Source of the DNA: Gracilariopsis chorda
Lineage: Eukaryota > Rhodophyta > Florideophyceae > Gracilariales > Gracilariaceae
Assembly (NCBI GenBank): GCA_003194525.1
Contig: NBIV01000143.1
Coordinates: 158,548-222,547, forward strand
Direction of reading: 5' to 3'
DNA: 64,000 bases
The notes beneath the pieces are model-generated. The model was not told where the DNA came from, searched no databases, and was given only the letters and a program-made list of their open reading frames with translations. Both the position numbers and the translations under genes were made by a program. Within the stretch, counting starts at the first letter, position 1. Each line of letters opens with the position of its first letter. Shown here piece after piece: positions 1 through 11,340 of this stretch.

Positions 1-1222
1 ATGGCCACGGCAGGAATGATAGGAGCGTCTGCTGTGTTCTCTGGGTAAAAGGTCTTGGCCTCCATAAGGCAATAGCCATAGATCTCCAATCTCCGAGCCG
101 TTTGCTTGTTGATACGCTTCATAGGATCTGTATGGGACTTTGTAATACAAAGTAGTGAATGTACGCAGTGAGGCAAGAGAATGATCCAATTCCAGGAGGA
201 AAGAAGGCCATTGCAAAGCAATTCCAAAGTGGGGTTCTCAAATTTCTGATAAACCACACGGAGAGCTTCAAATGTTGAATGAATCTCGGGTACCGCGCAG
301 AGCGGATCAGGCTACATTAGCGCTTTGATGCACTGACCAACTCGTGGAAGCGTCATAGTGGGCGAACGCGCAAGAATCTAAAAGACTCCAGTCGGATACA
401 ACGGCGCACAAGAAGGAGGAATCGAGGAAACACTTGCGCTTAACCGCCTGGGGTAACCTCACGAGCTACAGTTGACGCAGCAACGGCGATATCGGTGCTC
501 AGATACCCGCCCAGAAAGTAATCCGAATCGTTACCTGCTTTCCAGGCTGAACGGAGAACAGTGTAGAAGCGTCCTATAACCGGACTGCTATTACGGTGAG
601 CGTACATCGTAGAAAACGAGTTTTCATCGACGTTGTACCAGAGACAACCAAGCGTACAGGACCAATACGTCTCCAAGCTACACCGGAAACCCCTCTCTAA
701 ATCTTTCGGACACAAGATACACCCACGAAGGATATACTGAACCACCATCAGGTGGATGACGTCCACCAATTCCACAGGTAACCGGAACAGACTACCGTAG
801 TCGGGATAGCCATCAGACCTACATATCCAAACGTCCGGGTCACAGGGGAAGATAGTCACGCCTTCCAACATAACCTGGATAACGCAAAGAAGACCAACAA
901 AGCCCGTTTTACATAGAATATCTGAAATAACCAATCGGAGAACGGTTGTTAGTTGAGGACCTCATACCAGTGATAGGTCAGAACGGGCGGAGTCGGGCCA
1001 GAAGGTTACTGGTCACCTCGTAATTTTTCCATAATTGAAATATCGGTAATCTCCTCCCCAATCTATCACTGTCCACCAGATCATGAGACTCCACGTTATG
1101 CCAGCAGTAGTAATACCCGACGAAAAACCGTATTCGGGCTTTCGATACGAACTGTCACCCTTCTGGGCGATCTTGAACCAGTACAGCCGATCGAACGGAC
1201 ATTCGGTTATAGCCATCTCCAT
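1..1222 (-). pseudogene. Unrecognised degenerate coding remnant, runs off the window
   Basis: Three consecutive minus-strand open stretches (about 1013-1222, 440-934 and 316 to the window edge) read as ordinary mixed-composition protein and follow one another with frameshifts between them. The last one is open for about 100 codons up to base 1 and contains KRINKQTARRLEIYGY. I recognise no domain. It lies upstream of the gypsy 5' LTR in the opposite orientation. It could be the 3' part of a decayed host gene or of another mobile element. The coding claim rests only on open length and plausible composition. Confidence 0.3.
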
Positions 1223-1970
1223 AATGTTATACCAACTAGCCGGAGGGTACTACGGATCTTCGTGCCTCCGACACAACAAACACTGCAGAAGAGACTGGCA
1301 TTGGAACTCTTCTAGACAGCGCACGTACGCCGTATCGAATCGTGCAAAGGTCCGAAAGGAGCTCAAACACTCTGAAAGGGGGGTTCAGCCTACCTGTATT
1401 TCCAGGAGTCTTCGTCTTTTCTTTTAGGTTTTGCACGGTACATTCCACAGAAGTCCACATGGAGAGAATATGCGAATTATGGACGGTTCAAGGTAGTTGT
1501 TGGACATACGTTGGTATGCCAAAACCGATATTGGTGGCTCCTGCTCTCTACGGGAAGGCTCCAACCCCGCGGATTGCAATGGTCGACCTGTTGCTCTGGT
1601 ATCAAGAGGGGGTGCGCCCTACCACTGGTGGCGTAGTCATTAAAACGCGGGGAAAGGCGTAGGGATCGACCCGAGGAAGCACGAAGATGGTCGTTCTCTG
1701 AGGAGATGATAGTGATAGAGACAGGGAACTGAGTGGGATCGTGAAGAGAACTGGATTCTGTGGGAAGTGTTCTATGGATGTGGTATAAATAATGACCGAG
1801 CGGGCGTAGTGAATTCGAATTGAAGAAGAGGCGCCAGATACTAGCATGTTCGGAGAACAGGTGCGAGGGTTGAGAATGGTCTGGAAGTCGATGGTAAAGA
1901 ACCGAGTGAACGTTCGGAGCATCGAACATAGTTTCTATAGAATTTCTAACCCAGTTCTACCAGTGTCACT
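1223..1970. other. No supported gene
   Basis: Overlapping short ORFs exist on both strands (for example minus 1477-1929 and 1602-1922), but none carries a recognisable motif and they contradict each other. I see no repeat or RNA gene here. Confidence 0.4.
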
Positions 1971-3339
1971 TGTAGATAAACGCGTATCGGCATACCCTCT
2001 AGGAGAGGTGGATCATGAATGATTCATTACCGGCATGGCATTGGTTCAACTCAGGTATGAGTGGACCCTTGGAAATGTCCGGTGAAATTCAATATGAATT
2101 TTATTTGGTATTTTTGGAACCTTTAGAGGTGATTTCTGTGATATCTGGAGTAGATGAACGCATGATAAGCGTACGGATATTATTCATACCTGGCATGATT
2201 CACACGTGCCGTATTGCGCCGTGCCCGGCCATGCCGCTCAGTGACACAAACGCGTGGGCCACACGTGTGGCACACTACAGTAGAAGTATCCTTAGTTTTA
2301 TTACAAGGGTAAGAAGGGCCTTCGGCCCTATCACTCTTTCCTGCAGTTGTGACGTCTGCATCTTGCCTGCACGAGAGAGATGTAGGGCCTCCCGACCACA
2401 CTTTCCTGCAGTTGTGACGTCTGCAACTTGCCTGCAGGAAAGAGGTGTAGGGCCGCCCTACCATTCTTTCCTGCAGTTCTGACGTCTTTATCTGGCGTGC
2501 GGGAAACAGTGGTAGGGCCGGAACTTGAGCAGTCACAAACCTGAGAATCAAATGTTTTGGTTGACCAAAATGTTTGGTTATCATTGGCGCAAAAATTTGG
2601 GGAACCAAAAGGCTCAAAAAATGAACGTGAAGCAAGATTTTGGGTGCTGGCGCAGTTTGCGCCAAAAACCGATATCGTGCATTTTACTAATTTTTTAATG
2701 GGTGCGAAGGTCGTTGTCGCACAAATCCTTAGTTAGATTAGATGGCCCCATAGTAATTAAGGGAGGACGGCCTTGCCCTTTCACCATAAAATAAAGTTAA
2801 GCTGTGACTCGGCACTGATTTTATCGCCTGGGCGAAGTGAGTAGCTTCCTTTTGGGGTTCACCGCGTTCAATCTCGTTATACTCAGTCAAAACTTGTCAA
2901 CTAGAACCGCTGATTTGTCTTACTGCGTGGGTTCTCTCAGTGTTCATTGTTTTTATCGTATTGCATATTTTTTATAGTGGGAAAGGATAGTCGTTTGACT
3001 CATTACTGAGTTTTGCCGTGCTGGCCGAGTGAGCAGCTCTCCAAACGTCAGATCCCTTCCTGCTTTCCGCATGATCCGTCGGATTGTTTCTTTACCGTTG
3101 GTTCTTTCCTTCCGTTTCCAAGTTTCCACTTTTGACTCTCCGTGGACCAGAACAGCGCTTACGTGGACCTTTACACTAAGTTTACCGGCTAAGTCTTCCG
3201 TCGATATAGCCGGAAGCAACATCGATTTTACACCCAAACACCGTGCGGTACAAAGGGCCCTGTCGCTTTGCCTACCCCGCAAGAGAGCTAGGCTGCGAAA
3301 AACATGAGAAAATCTTCCGCCTAGAGATATTGAACCACA
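1971..3339 (+). repeat. 5' LTR of gypsy element 1
   Basis: The sequence starts TGTAGA and ends CCACA. It can be followed in the 3' LTR: 1971-2300 matches 13045-13350, about 2740-2790 matches 13370-13430, and 2800-3339 matches 20942-21502. The 3' copy lacks roughly 420 bp (about 2310-2730). The boundary at 3339 is set by the primer-binding site that follows. The right part holds U5-like pyrimidine-rich sequence. Promoter and polyadenylation sites were not resolved. Confidence 0.75.
2337..2520. repeat. Three tandem 65-bp units in the LTR U3 region
   Basis: Units begin at 2337, 2402 and 2467, each opening TTTCCTGCAGTT and followed by a TGACGTCT motif, then a GTAGGGCC motif at the end. The second unit is also nearly palindromic (TTTCCTGCAG with CTGCAGGAAA). 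TGACGT is the core of CREB/bZIP sites, so an enhancer role is plausible but inferred. The array falls in the part missing from the 3' LTR. Confidence 0.8.
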
Positions 3340-3341
3340 AG

Positions 3342-3359
3342 TGGTCTCCTGACCTAGAA
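3342..3359 (+). other. Primer-binding site of gypsy element 1
   Basis: TGGTCTCCTGACCTAGAA lies two bases after the 5' LTR. Element 2 has the same site with one change (complement of 44399-44416). The leading TGG is complementary to a tRNA 3' CCA end. The tRNA was not identified. Confidence 0.75.
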
Positions 3360-3802
3360 TCGGTTCACTTGCAATTTTTTTATCTCTTTGCGCAGTTCTG
3401 TGCTATCCCAGTTCTTTGGAAACCTCATATTCGAGTTCATTGAAGTTCCGAACACTCGGTTGACTGGCATCCTGGCTCCAAAATTCTCGGACTCATTCTA
3501 CAGATATTGTTGGTATAGTCCCTGCAGGATGCACCGCGCACGCGAACATCCGTTCCCAAACTTTTAGACAACAAGGAAGTTAATCGAAATAACCAACGAA
3601 CACCCTTGCCTGCGTCTGCTCCACGGGCTATAACCCAGGCAGTACCACCACCAATGGTCAAAATGCGGTCTGTGGCTTACGGTCGTATGGCCTCAGCTGG
3701 GTTTGCTAGACTGGAGTAGATGATCCACATATGTAAAGTAACTCATATTTCTGTCCTCGAGGAGGTACACAAGTTCGTCAAAAAGTCAATAATGCCCAAC
3801 TT

Positions 3803-5550
3803 TTGCATGTCTCAGGAGATATCCGACTTTTTCGTCAAGACTTGAGAACGATTTTGGAATATTTGGGTGCTCTAGGAACCTTCTTGAAGGACTACAAGAA
3901 GTTTCTCAATGACAATCAGGTGGCCTTGGAACGTGTGCACTCGTGTGGACACGGTGGAAGCGACCATCCGTATGGATACATAAACACTCATGGAAGCGGA
4001 AAACGAGGACATCTCTATCAATTCAATTCTTCACTTGAACAAACGACAGGCTCGTAAACCAAGAAAGGATGTTCACTACCTTGTTTTGGACTTTTCAAAT
4101 ACTGATTCTGATCGCCGCTTGGAGGATTTCTGGTCGGACTCACCGCGTTCTGATAAGGAACAGCTGGAGTACCGTGCGGCGTAGTCTAAGTCGACCTGTA
4201 CTACTCAGGGAGTCATTCGCTCTGGCGAGAAAAGTAGACATCACCTGAGATTCAAGGGATTAAATAAAACCCACCAATCCGCTTTACCGGAAACTGTTAT
4301 CGTATCGTTATTATCGATTGGATGTTTCCTTATCTACTCGGTCTGCAAGAAGTACCGGCAAGGTTAAGGATTGCTTCAAACGCATGAATATTACTCTTGA
4401 AGTGAGTCGTCACCCAGGATTAGATCCATTTCGGATGCTTGACTTCCTCGCCAGGTTCTTTCAGGAGGCTGATATACTCCGCATGAGTGCAGCCCAATCG
4501 TTTCTCGCGTTGCCACGTTTTCCTAACCGATATGGCTGAAGATCAGTTCAACTCCGTTCGGGGAACCTCGAGAGCCCCGGAATGAGGAGAAAACTGTTTG
4601 CTGGAAGCAGGTCACTACCTTTTCAGGTCATACGCTACGGAAAACACTATTTTCACGGCGATACTCACGCTACGCGATACGAAATAGAAGTCTGGTGGCA
4701 CCGAAACAGTCTATTCAACCCTCTTGAGTAAATCATTTCACCGTTGTAGTAATGTGTACTCCGCACAGGAGCGGTGTACAATGTTCGCTCAGGGATTGAA
4801 TCCCGCACTACGAGAGCTCGTCGCGCGACACTGTGAGGATAAATAAAAGATTTTATATCTTGAACTGGTCCAGTATACCCAAGCTAAAGGAAAAACTCAC
4901 AGTGCACGGAGTCAACCGAAACGATAGTCGGCGAGAGTTATTTTACGATAGGAGTCGTCACAATCGATGTCTTTGCTCCAGGGCAAGACCACGAAAGCGG
5001 ATATGGACAACTTCCAGTAAGTTGGCAGTCACCCTGACTCGTTTGGAACTACGGACCTTCCGTCCACATCAGCGCCAATTTCGGAGTAAACCCCCGCTTT
5101 CTACGCCGGTGCGGCACGGATATCGGCCACTCCGCTCACTCACGGATTAAACGGATCCCGTCTCACCGCCTTGGATGAGTCGTACCAAAGCCACAGCTTC
5201 AAACTGATAGCTATCATCCATACTATGAAGCGGCGCCAGCTATACGTCATAGATGTTACCATAATAGTCCTATTGCCCCAAAATGTGACTTGACAATCCA
5301 GAAGGTGCCCAAGGTTACCGTGAATTTCGAAACTTTGACGCAAGCTGATCGGGAACGAGTACCGATTACTTCCTATGGAGAGCTGAAAGCGTTACTTGCT
5401 AACGGTGCACTGGCACGAACGGATGTTCCCGTGGTTAAACCAACCCTTGATGACCGGGTGGACGCGGTTGTACACAGGAATGGGATTAATTCTGGTTTCC
5501 ACCATGGGGTGGTAACCCCGAGCTCGGTGAATCCCTTCTCGAAAAACTAG
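3803..5550 (+). pseudogene. gag: Gag of gypsy element 1 (degenerate)
   Basis: Remnants of the capsid protein are spread over several frames. The stretch at 4318-4539 contains a capsid segment (DFLARFFQEADILRMSAAQS) that matches the gag of element 2 (EFLSRFVIEADTLKVSEAQA). The stretch at 5290-5550 matches the gag C-terminus after the zinc knuckle (NFETLTQADRERVP against NYEALSEAERARVP). Upstream pieces (3803-4184) are acidic and poorly conserved. A clear CCHC knuckle is not visible. Stops and indels throughout make it non-functional. Confidence 0.65.
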
Positions 5551-5746
5551 AATGAGTAGTCACCCCTACGAGAGCACCGTCATCTGAGCCGAGGTTCAAG
5601 GCCGAGGCGGCACAGCCTCACTCCCCAGCTGTCAGGATCCTTACCATGAAAATGGCTACAGCCGACGTGAGCATGGAAACCATCTAGATTCTACGCCGTC
5701 CGTAGATACCTTCTCTTAGTTATATACTCTGGACAAAGCCCTTGTC

Positions 5747-6130
5747 ATGGCCGAGAGAAACTACAAAATTTATGCCGATTTTGGCCTGTCTAACAAATAT
5801 ATGGTTCGACAGTTATCTGTTTTAGATACATGGGCTCCGCCAAACCTTATCAACTCTGAACTAGTAATCCCAGCTCTTTGGGCTATATTCGCTGTGAGCT
5901 AGCCCTGGATATCGCTGATGCGAATAACAATACCCCAAAGACCGTGGGATACGTTCCTCTCGTAGTGAGATTGGGTACCTGTACGGTTGAACTTGACTCT
6001 TTTGTTTGCAACAAACTAACAACACAAGGTATTCTTGTTTGTGTCTTCTGTGATCGCGTTGTCGAGGCAACTCATCCCCGCGCAAAAACCGTGGAAGTGG
6101 AAAACGGTTCTACCCTACCGATTGTCTGAA
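5747..6130 (+). pseudogene. Aspartic protease of gypsy element 1 (degenerate)
   Basis: Starts ATGGCCGAGAGAAAC and reads MAERNYKIYADFGLSN, matching ARRNYKFYADIGSSN in element 2. The catalytic DTGA motif has become DTWA (LSVLDTWAPPN against LAVLDTGAGPN). After that, the frame breaks near 5870 and resumes at about 5878-6129 with the flap region (YVPLVVRLGTCTVELDSFVC) and CDRVVEATHPRAKTVEVENGS, again aligned to element 2. Loss of the active-site glycine and the frameshift show the enzyme is dead. Confidence 0.75.
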
Positions 6131-6639
6131 AACGGCTCAAGCGTGCCACGCAGAAACGTATACCGATACCGGCTGCTTAGGAAATACAGAACATGGACCA
6201 CGTTTCCACGAAACTTCGTATTGCTCAATAAGTTGCTGTAACACCACAGTCCCACTTCTGACTCAAATTTGTTTCCAAACATTGTGGATACCATGTGATT
6301 CAACCGCTTTCGTCGTTATACGACCACGTCAAATCGCACTTGCGAACGTAATTGAGTTGTTTCTATCAACCACGATGTTTCTTTTAAGGTTCTGGTGGCG
6401 AAATTTGGCAAAACCACTCAGTTGTTAGTCAAAAACCAAGTCCTATGTTCGGTTCTTCTACACCCACTGTTAATGAACCAAGTATTCCAGTAGTTGCCGT
6501 CCTTGGAGAGGGAAGCTCTAAAGAGGGGGAAGACAACTCCGTAAAGGCTGACAGTGATTAGTATCCCACCATCGAAAGTGAACGAACTACGGAAACCCGT
6601 GTGGTCCCACCTGGTTCAGAACAGTGGAATCCTATAGAG

Positions 6640-8080
6640 GAACTCGAGAAGCTCGAATTGGGTCATGTCTCCGACTCTCACCATGAGAAAGTACGGGATA
6701 TCTTCGTGAGCTTACCCCCATTTGGGAAGGTTCCCTTGGAACAATAGGAATAACAGAGCACGGTATTGATCTGTCACTAACCACTTGGCCAAATGCACAG
6801 TATCCCTATCGGGCTAGACCGAAAGCCCTTGAAGCGGAAAAATCCTGAGTTGAGAATATGTTACGCGCTGGCGTCATTGAACCCACTCAATCGCCCTGAG
6901 CTTCACCAGTGGTTCTTGTTCCGAAATTGCATGGATCGTGGAGATTTTGTATCGATTACCGACATCTTAACACAGTTACTGTCAAAGAAATCAGCCCGAT
7001 CCCTCGGATGGACGAGTATATCGACTCATTTGGGAGAGTTACGGTGCTCACAGCTCTCGACGCCATTTCGGGTTATTGGCAACTTTCTGATTGAAAGGAG
7101 AAAAGCGACAGAATCACATTTGCGTGTCACCACGGATTATATCGTTTCAAAAGAATGTCCTTCGGGTTAAGCAATGCACCTGCTACGTTTCAACGTGCTA
7201 TTGATATTCTATTGGCCAGGTTCAAATAGATAAACTGCTTGTTGTATCTCGACGATATAATAGTGTTCCCCAAAAACTTGGATGATCACATAATCTATGT
7301 AGGGAACGTCATGCGTGTGCTCCCGGATGCAGGTATTACCCTAAAACTCAAGACGTGTGAGTTTTGTACAGATTTGGTGAAGTATCCTGGACATGCAATC
7401 CGCCCCGGACAGGTTTCAATAGGCGAGGCAAGAGTTAAGTCGCTGAAGAACGCAAAACATCCGACTACGCAAACGGAAGTCCGGTCATTGTTTGGACCTT
7501 GTAACGTATATCCTCGGTTTTGTCCGACTTCAGCGAAGCTTGCAACACGTTTGAATGCTCTCCTAAAGAAGGGACAACCAGTTAAACCGGAAACATTTGG
7601 CATCGCCAAGGCGTCCGCCTTCACGACTCTCATCAACGCTGTGATGTCTCCGCCAATATTGGCTCTCCCAATTCTTGTTTTACCCTATGAAGTGGATACT
7701 GATGCTAGTGATAACCATGGTGGTTGTGCGCTATTTCAAGTTACCGAAGGTGGTGAACGATCCCCAATCGGATATTGGTCTCTTACATTGAACATGCACG
7801 AACGTGACTACTCGGTTTCTGGAAAAGAGTGTCTCGCCGTTGGTTAGGCGCTTGCCATTCTTCGACCATATCTTACGAGAACCAATTTTAAGTTACATAA
7901 GGATCAATTCTGCCTCTGTTGGCTTATGGAGACTGCCGAACACTCCGGATGCCTCATGCGCTGGCGCCTACGACTTCCGGAATTCAATTTCGAAGTACTC
8001 TACAAAAAGGGAAGCCTTAACAAGCAAGGCAACGCGTTATCGTGCTTGGGAACCATTATAGAAGCAGGACCAGTTGATCA
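6640..8080 (+). pseudogene. Reverse transcriptase and RNase H of gypsy element 1 (degenerate)
   Basis: RT motifs are visible in shifted frames: a leucine/proline-rich start near 6640, WRFCIDYRHLNTVTVKEISP at about 6936, and the polymerase box YLDDIIVF at 7242-7265. The ORF 7239-7847 continues through the thumb/connection segment to the first RNase H motif DTDASDNHGGCALFQ (about 7696). RNase H continues in another frame to about 8080, with LRLPEFNFEVLYKKGSLNKQ. The catalytic YLDD is intact, but stops at several points split the chain. Order and sequence follow element 2 closely. Confidence 0.85.
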
Positions 8081-8189
8081 TCTCGAGGTACCGTGTTTTG
8101 TCGTTGAGAACGATTCACGCAATATCGAGGATTGGGCAGACTACATTTCTGATGATATTCTCGCTTTTGAGACTTCGAAGCCCCCGAAT

Positions 8190-9502
8190 AAAAGCTCCTT
8201 TACGCCTATTACTCTTAAAGAGTTGATTTACGAACAAAACTGCGACCTATTAGGTATGCAGATTCGTGCTCGCCTCAATGAATGATATGACTTACCTTTT
8301 TCGACGAATGGTTAGGGATACCTTTTCAGGTTGGTTAATTATTCTCCACAGATTGTGGTACCCTACTCTTTATAGAGGTGGGTTCTTCATCTTTCTCAAA
8401 ACTTTAAACTCGGAGCACACCTAGGGGGTACAAAGTCATATCTGGCTCTCTGCAGAGATTTCTACTGGCTCGCTATAGCGTTTGACTGTTATACAGTTCG
8501 CCCCTCTTGTACGGAATACGCGAAGAACATCGTGAAGTTACAGAAATACTCTGAGAGTTTAACGCTGTTCCCAGCTCACGCTCCGCTGGAATCCGTGGCC
8601 ATCAATATACTCGGCGAGTCGATTCGGACACCCCAAGGGACCGCTATCTGCAGATAGTAACAGACCGGTTTTCTAAACTCGTACGGACAGTGCCGCTTAA
8701 ACCGATTACCGCTGCAGCGGTCGCACAAATCTTCGTCACCCACTGGGTATTCGTTTACGGTCCACCCGTCGATTTGTTATCTGCCGATGGTCCCCAGTTT
8801 AGGTCAAAGTTCTTTGAAGACTTCTATCGTATTCTCGATGTTCGAAATATGTTCGTCACAACATATCATGCGCAGAGTAGTGGACGAGTGGAACGATTTA
8901 ATCGTACGATGCTTAATGTATTACAATCATATGTTGCGGATCATCCTAAGGACTGGGACCTGTATGCAGATGCGATTATGTATGCTGAAAATACCCAGGT
9001 ACATTAGGTTACGTCGCTTTCACCTTTGGAGTTGGTGTTGTCTTGAATCCCACCGCCGGTGGCAATCGATGCTTTATCGACTTTGTCGGCGTACCCTTCA
9101 CCACGGTTGCACAGGGACAACTGGAGAGAATTGTCGAAAACAAGGATACTAGTTGCTCGAAAAGCTATGGACCAAGCTCAACATGCGTACAAGCGTAATT
9201 TGGACGGCAAGCTCCGTCAAATTCTACGGCAAGTTAACACAGATGACTTTGTTTTACTTCGTAAGGAGTATTATAATCCTGAAAAGGAGAAGCGTCGTAA
9301 TCTTTATCCAATCGTGTACAGACCCTATCGCGTAGTTTCTACGGCCAATGACATAGTCGCCCTGGACATTAACGACCAACACGAACGGGTTTCACGTGAC
9401 CACGTTATTGTATGTCCTCACTCTCACCCAGGCCCTGATATCGAGCATACCTCTGACGCTAATCTGGACTTAGAATACCCGCTCGCGGTTCATTCTCCAT
9501 AG
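8190..9502 (+). pseudogene. Integrase of gypsy element 1 (degenerate)
   Basis: The zinc-binding region (about 8390-8540) is recognisable in broken frames. The catalytic core reads through 8690-9007: a D in LLSADGPQFRSKFF, then TYHAQSSGRVERFNRTMLN containing the final E of the D,D-35-E triad, then DHPKDWDLYADAIMYAENTQVH, aligned with element 2. A GPY-like region follows at 9059-9502 (NLYPIVYRPYRVVSTANDIV). An in-frame stop after AENTQVH and other breaks inactivate it. Confidence 0.85.
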
Positions 9503-10612
9503 CGCCTAGTGATGCTACCGCATCCGGATCGTGGTTAATCGGATTTACCGAAGGTAAGGGATATCCATCTTCCGGACAAGTCCCCAGATATCCTACCTCA
9601 CTCCACTCAAGTCAATCTGCCATCCACCTTGCGCACTCGCAGGGTTCCACCTAAGGAGGGGGAGTGAGGTGCAATCACTGTCGATCTACTGTCGTCGCCA
9701 GGGACAATTATTCCTGAGCACCAAACGGTTAATCGCGCAGTGCGAGATGTGGATGTAGAACGCTGCAGGGAAAGTGTTAACCTCAGTAAAGCAAGCCTTC
9801 AAAGGGAAGACACCGCTGTAACAGTGGCTGCCACGTGACTCGCCTGCTGGAATCAGGACTTCGCAGTAGCAATAACAGGCAAGGCGTTGCTCTTCGGACT
9901 AGTGAAGAACCACTCTGACTTGGGTTACCTCGAAGAGACCGAAGACCCCGATCTGGTGTACACCACGCTTCGGCGCTTGCAATCTCTGATCGATGGGAAG
10001 AACGGGGCTTTCGTGGAACTCTTGAAGATCTAGAACGTTGAAACGTACGCCACGGCGTGTGGGAAGTAGACGCGCAATGTGCGTCACACGGCGCAGAGAC
10101 GGTATACGCACTTGGAAGTAACACACTCACAGCGTCGCGGAGCACTGAGGTGCAGAAGTAATGAACACCGTACTCCTGTATATGAGAACCCGCGCCACCC
10201 ATCAGCAATGATTTACCTAAAATGGCACCGAAACTTTGTAAACGTCCGGCAGCGACCGTTATCCAAGCAGGATCCGCTTCCATGAGGACGGAGTGTGGCA
10301 TACGATTATCTTTTTCACACGGTTATTTCGACCCTGTGAGGCGTTAACCGAATCTCGGACGCTACCGTATGACGGTTAATGACTCTTTGGAGCTCACTAT
10401 AACAGGTATTACTCTGGAACGCATGTTTTTTCTCGCACACTTTCAGATTTGCACTACGACGCGTATAACTGAAGTTACCGATCAGCCGATCCGACGGGCC
10501 CACGGAAAGAGAATTCCAAGTCCCTGGTCCCCGAGAACCGGAATTCCCTTGCTCATGGTTGGAAAGGAGTCGCTTGGTACCTCTGAAGGGTGCACCGTTA
10601 CGATAATCTGTA
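9503..10612 (+). other. Degenerate integrase tail of gypsy element 1
   Basis: This corresponds in position to the long low-complexity linker between integrase and chromodomain in element 2. No frame stays open for long on the plus strand. Minus-strand ORFs (9783-10301, 10315-10635) look like chance frames. I see no other feature. Confidence 0.5.
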
Positions 10613-10846
10613 ATGGCAAACGTAAAATTGGACACTTATTCCCGAGAATTCGTCATCGAACGTAACGTGCGTCACGAATATGACCCAAAAGGGTTGGTTT
10701 ATTACCCAATCAATTGGTATGGATTCCCTCCAGAAGAACACACGATGGAACCCATCGAACATCTACCTAGGTCAAAAGTTCTGCAATATCACCGAAGACC
10801 TCGGACATCCATACCAGTGATGGTGGATACAGCCCAAGTATGGTAA
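10613..10846 (+). pseudogene. Chromodomain of gypsy element 1 integrase
   Basis: Reads YSREFVIERNVRHEYDPKGL, then YYPINWYGFPPEEHTMEPIEHL and SKVLQYHRR. It aligns with the C-terminal chromodomain of element 2 (VMEDIADHYTDDEDHRLRYR, WYGYPPESDTWEPIENLPRS). In chromoviruses this domain directs integration to modified histones. The usual W of the WEPIENL motif is M here (TMEPIEHL). Confidence 0.8.
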
Positions 10847-11340
10847 AACCATACCAGGTCCTTGAAGGGTATGAATTGACCGCGAAGCGGAAATGCTCGA
10901 AGAAGAGAAGAAGAACAAGAAGATGCTCACGGATGGAACAAGAACTTGATGAACTGTAGCAAGCAAAATACTACCGAATTAACGGTTATACCGGATTAAC
11001 GGTTTGAAGAAGAGAAGTCATGATGATGAAGAACACTCTGAAGTGGAGAATGCAAAAGAAACATGAAGAAAGAAGTACGAAGAACCACAAGTTTGGTTTA
11101 ATCCAGAAGCCATCGGAACATCTATCACCAATACGTGAAGATCAGAATACTGAGTACAAGTTATCCCGACGATGGGCCCGCACCAGAGTGGCTGGTTGAC
11201 TGAGGATAGTTCTCCGCGGTGAGAGCCAGCAGCTGTCCAACATCTTCCATGTCCGGAGGTACCAGGATTCCAAGGTTTTGGAGGTTTTTGCGCTACGCAA
11301 TGAAGTGAGTGTCCGTTATAACTGTATGTGGCTCGTTCGC
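10847..11340. other. Purine-rich spacer between pol and the antisense ORF
   Basis: The plus strand is dominated by GAAGA/GAAGAA runs (for example 10890-10925 and 11006-11020). The same purine-rich character on the sense strand occurs in the equivalent place in element 2 (36567-36809). It is a shared feature of the convergent region; its function is unknown. Confidence 0.5.

Noticed and set aside
1083-1662. Plus-strand ORFs near the left end
   Set aside because: Cys/Arg-rich composition and disagreement with a better minus-strand reading; no motif.
2337-2520. CRISPR-like array
   Set aside because: The units are contiguous 65-bp tandem repeats without spacers, in a eukaryotic LTR.
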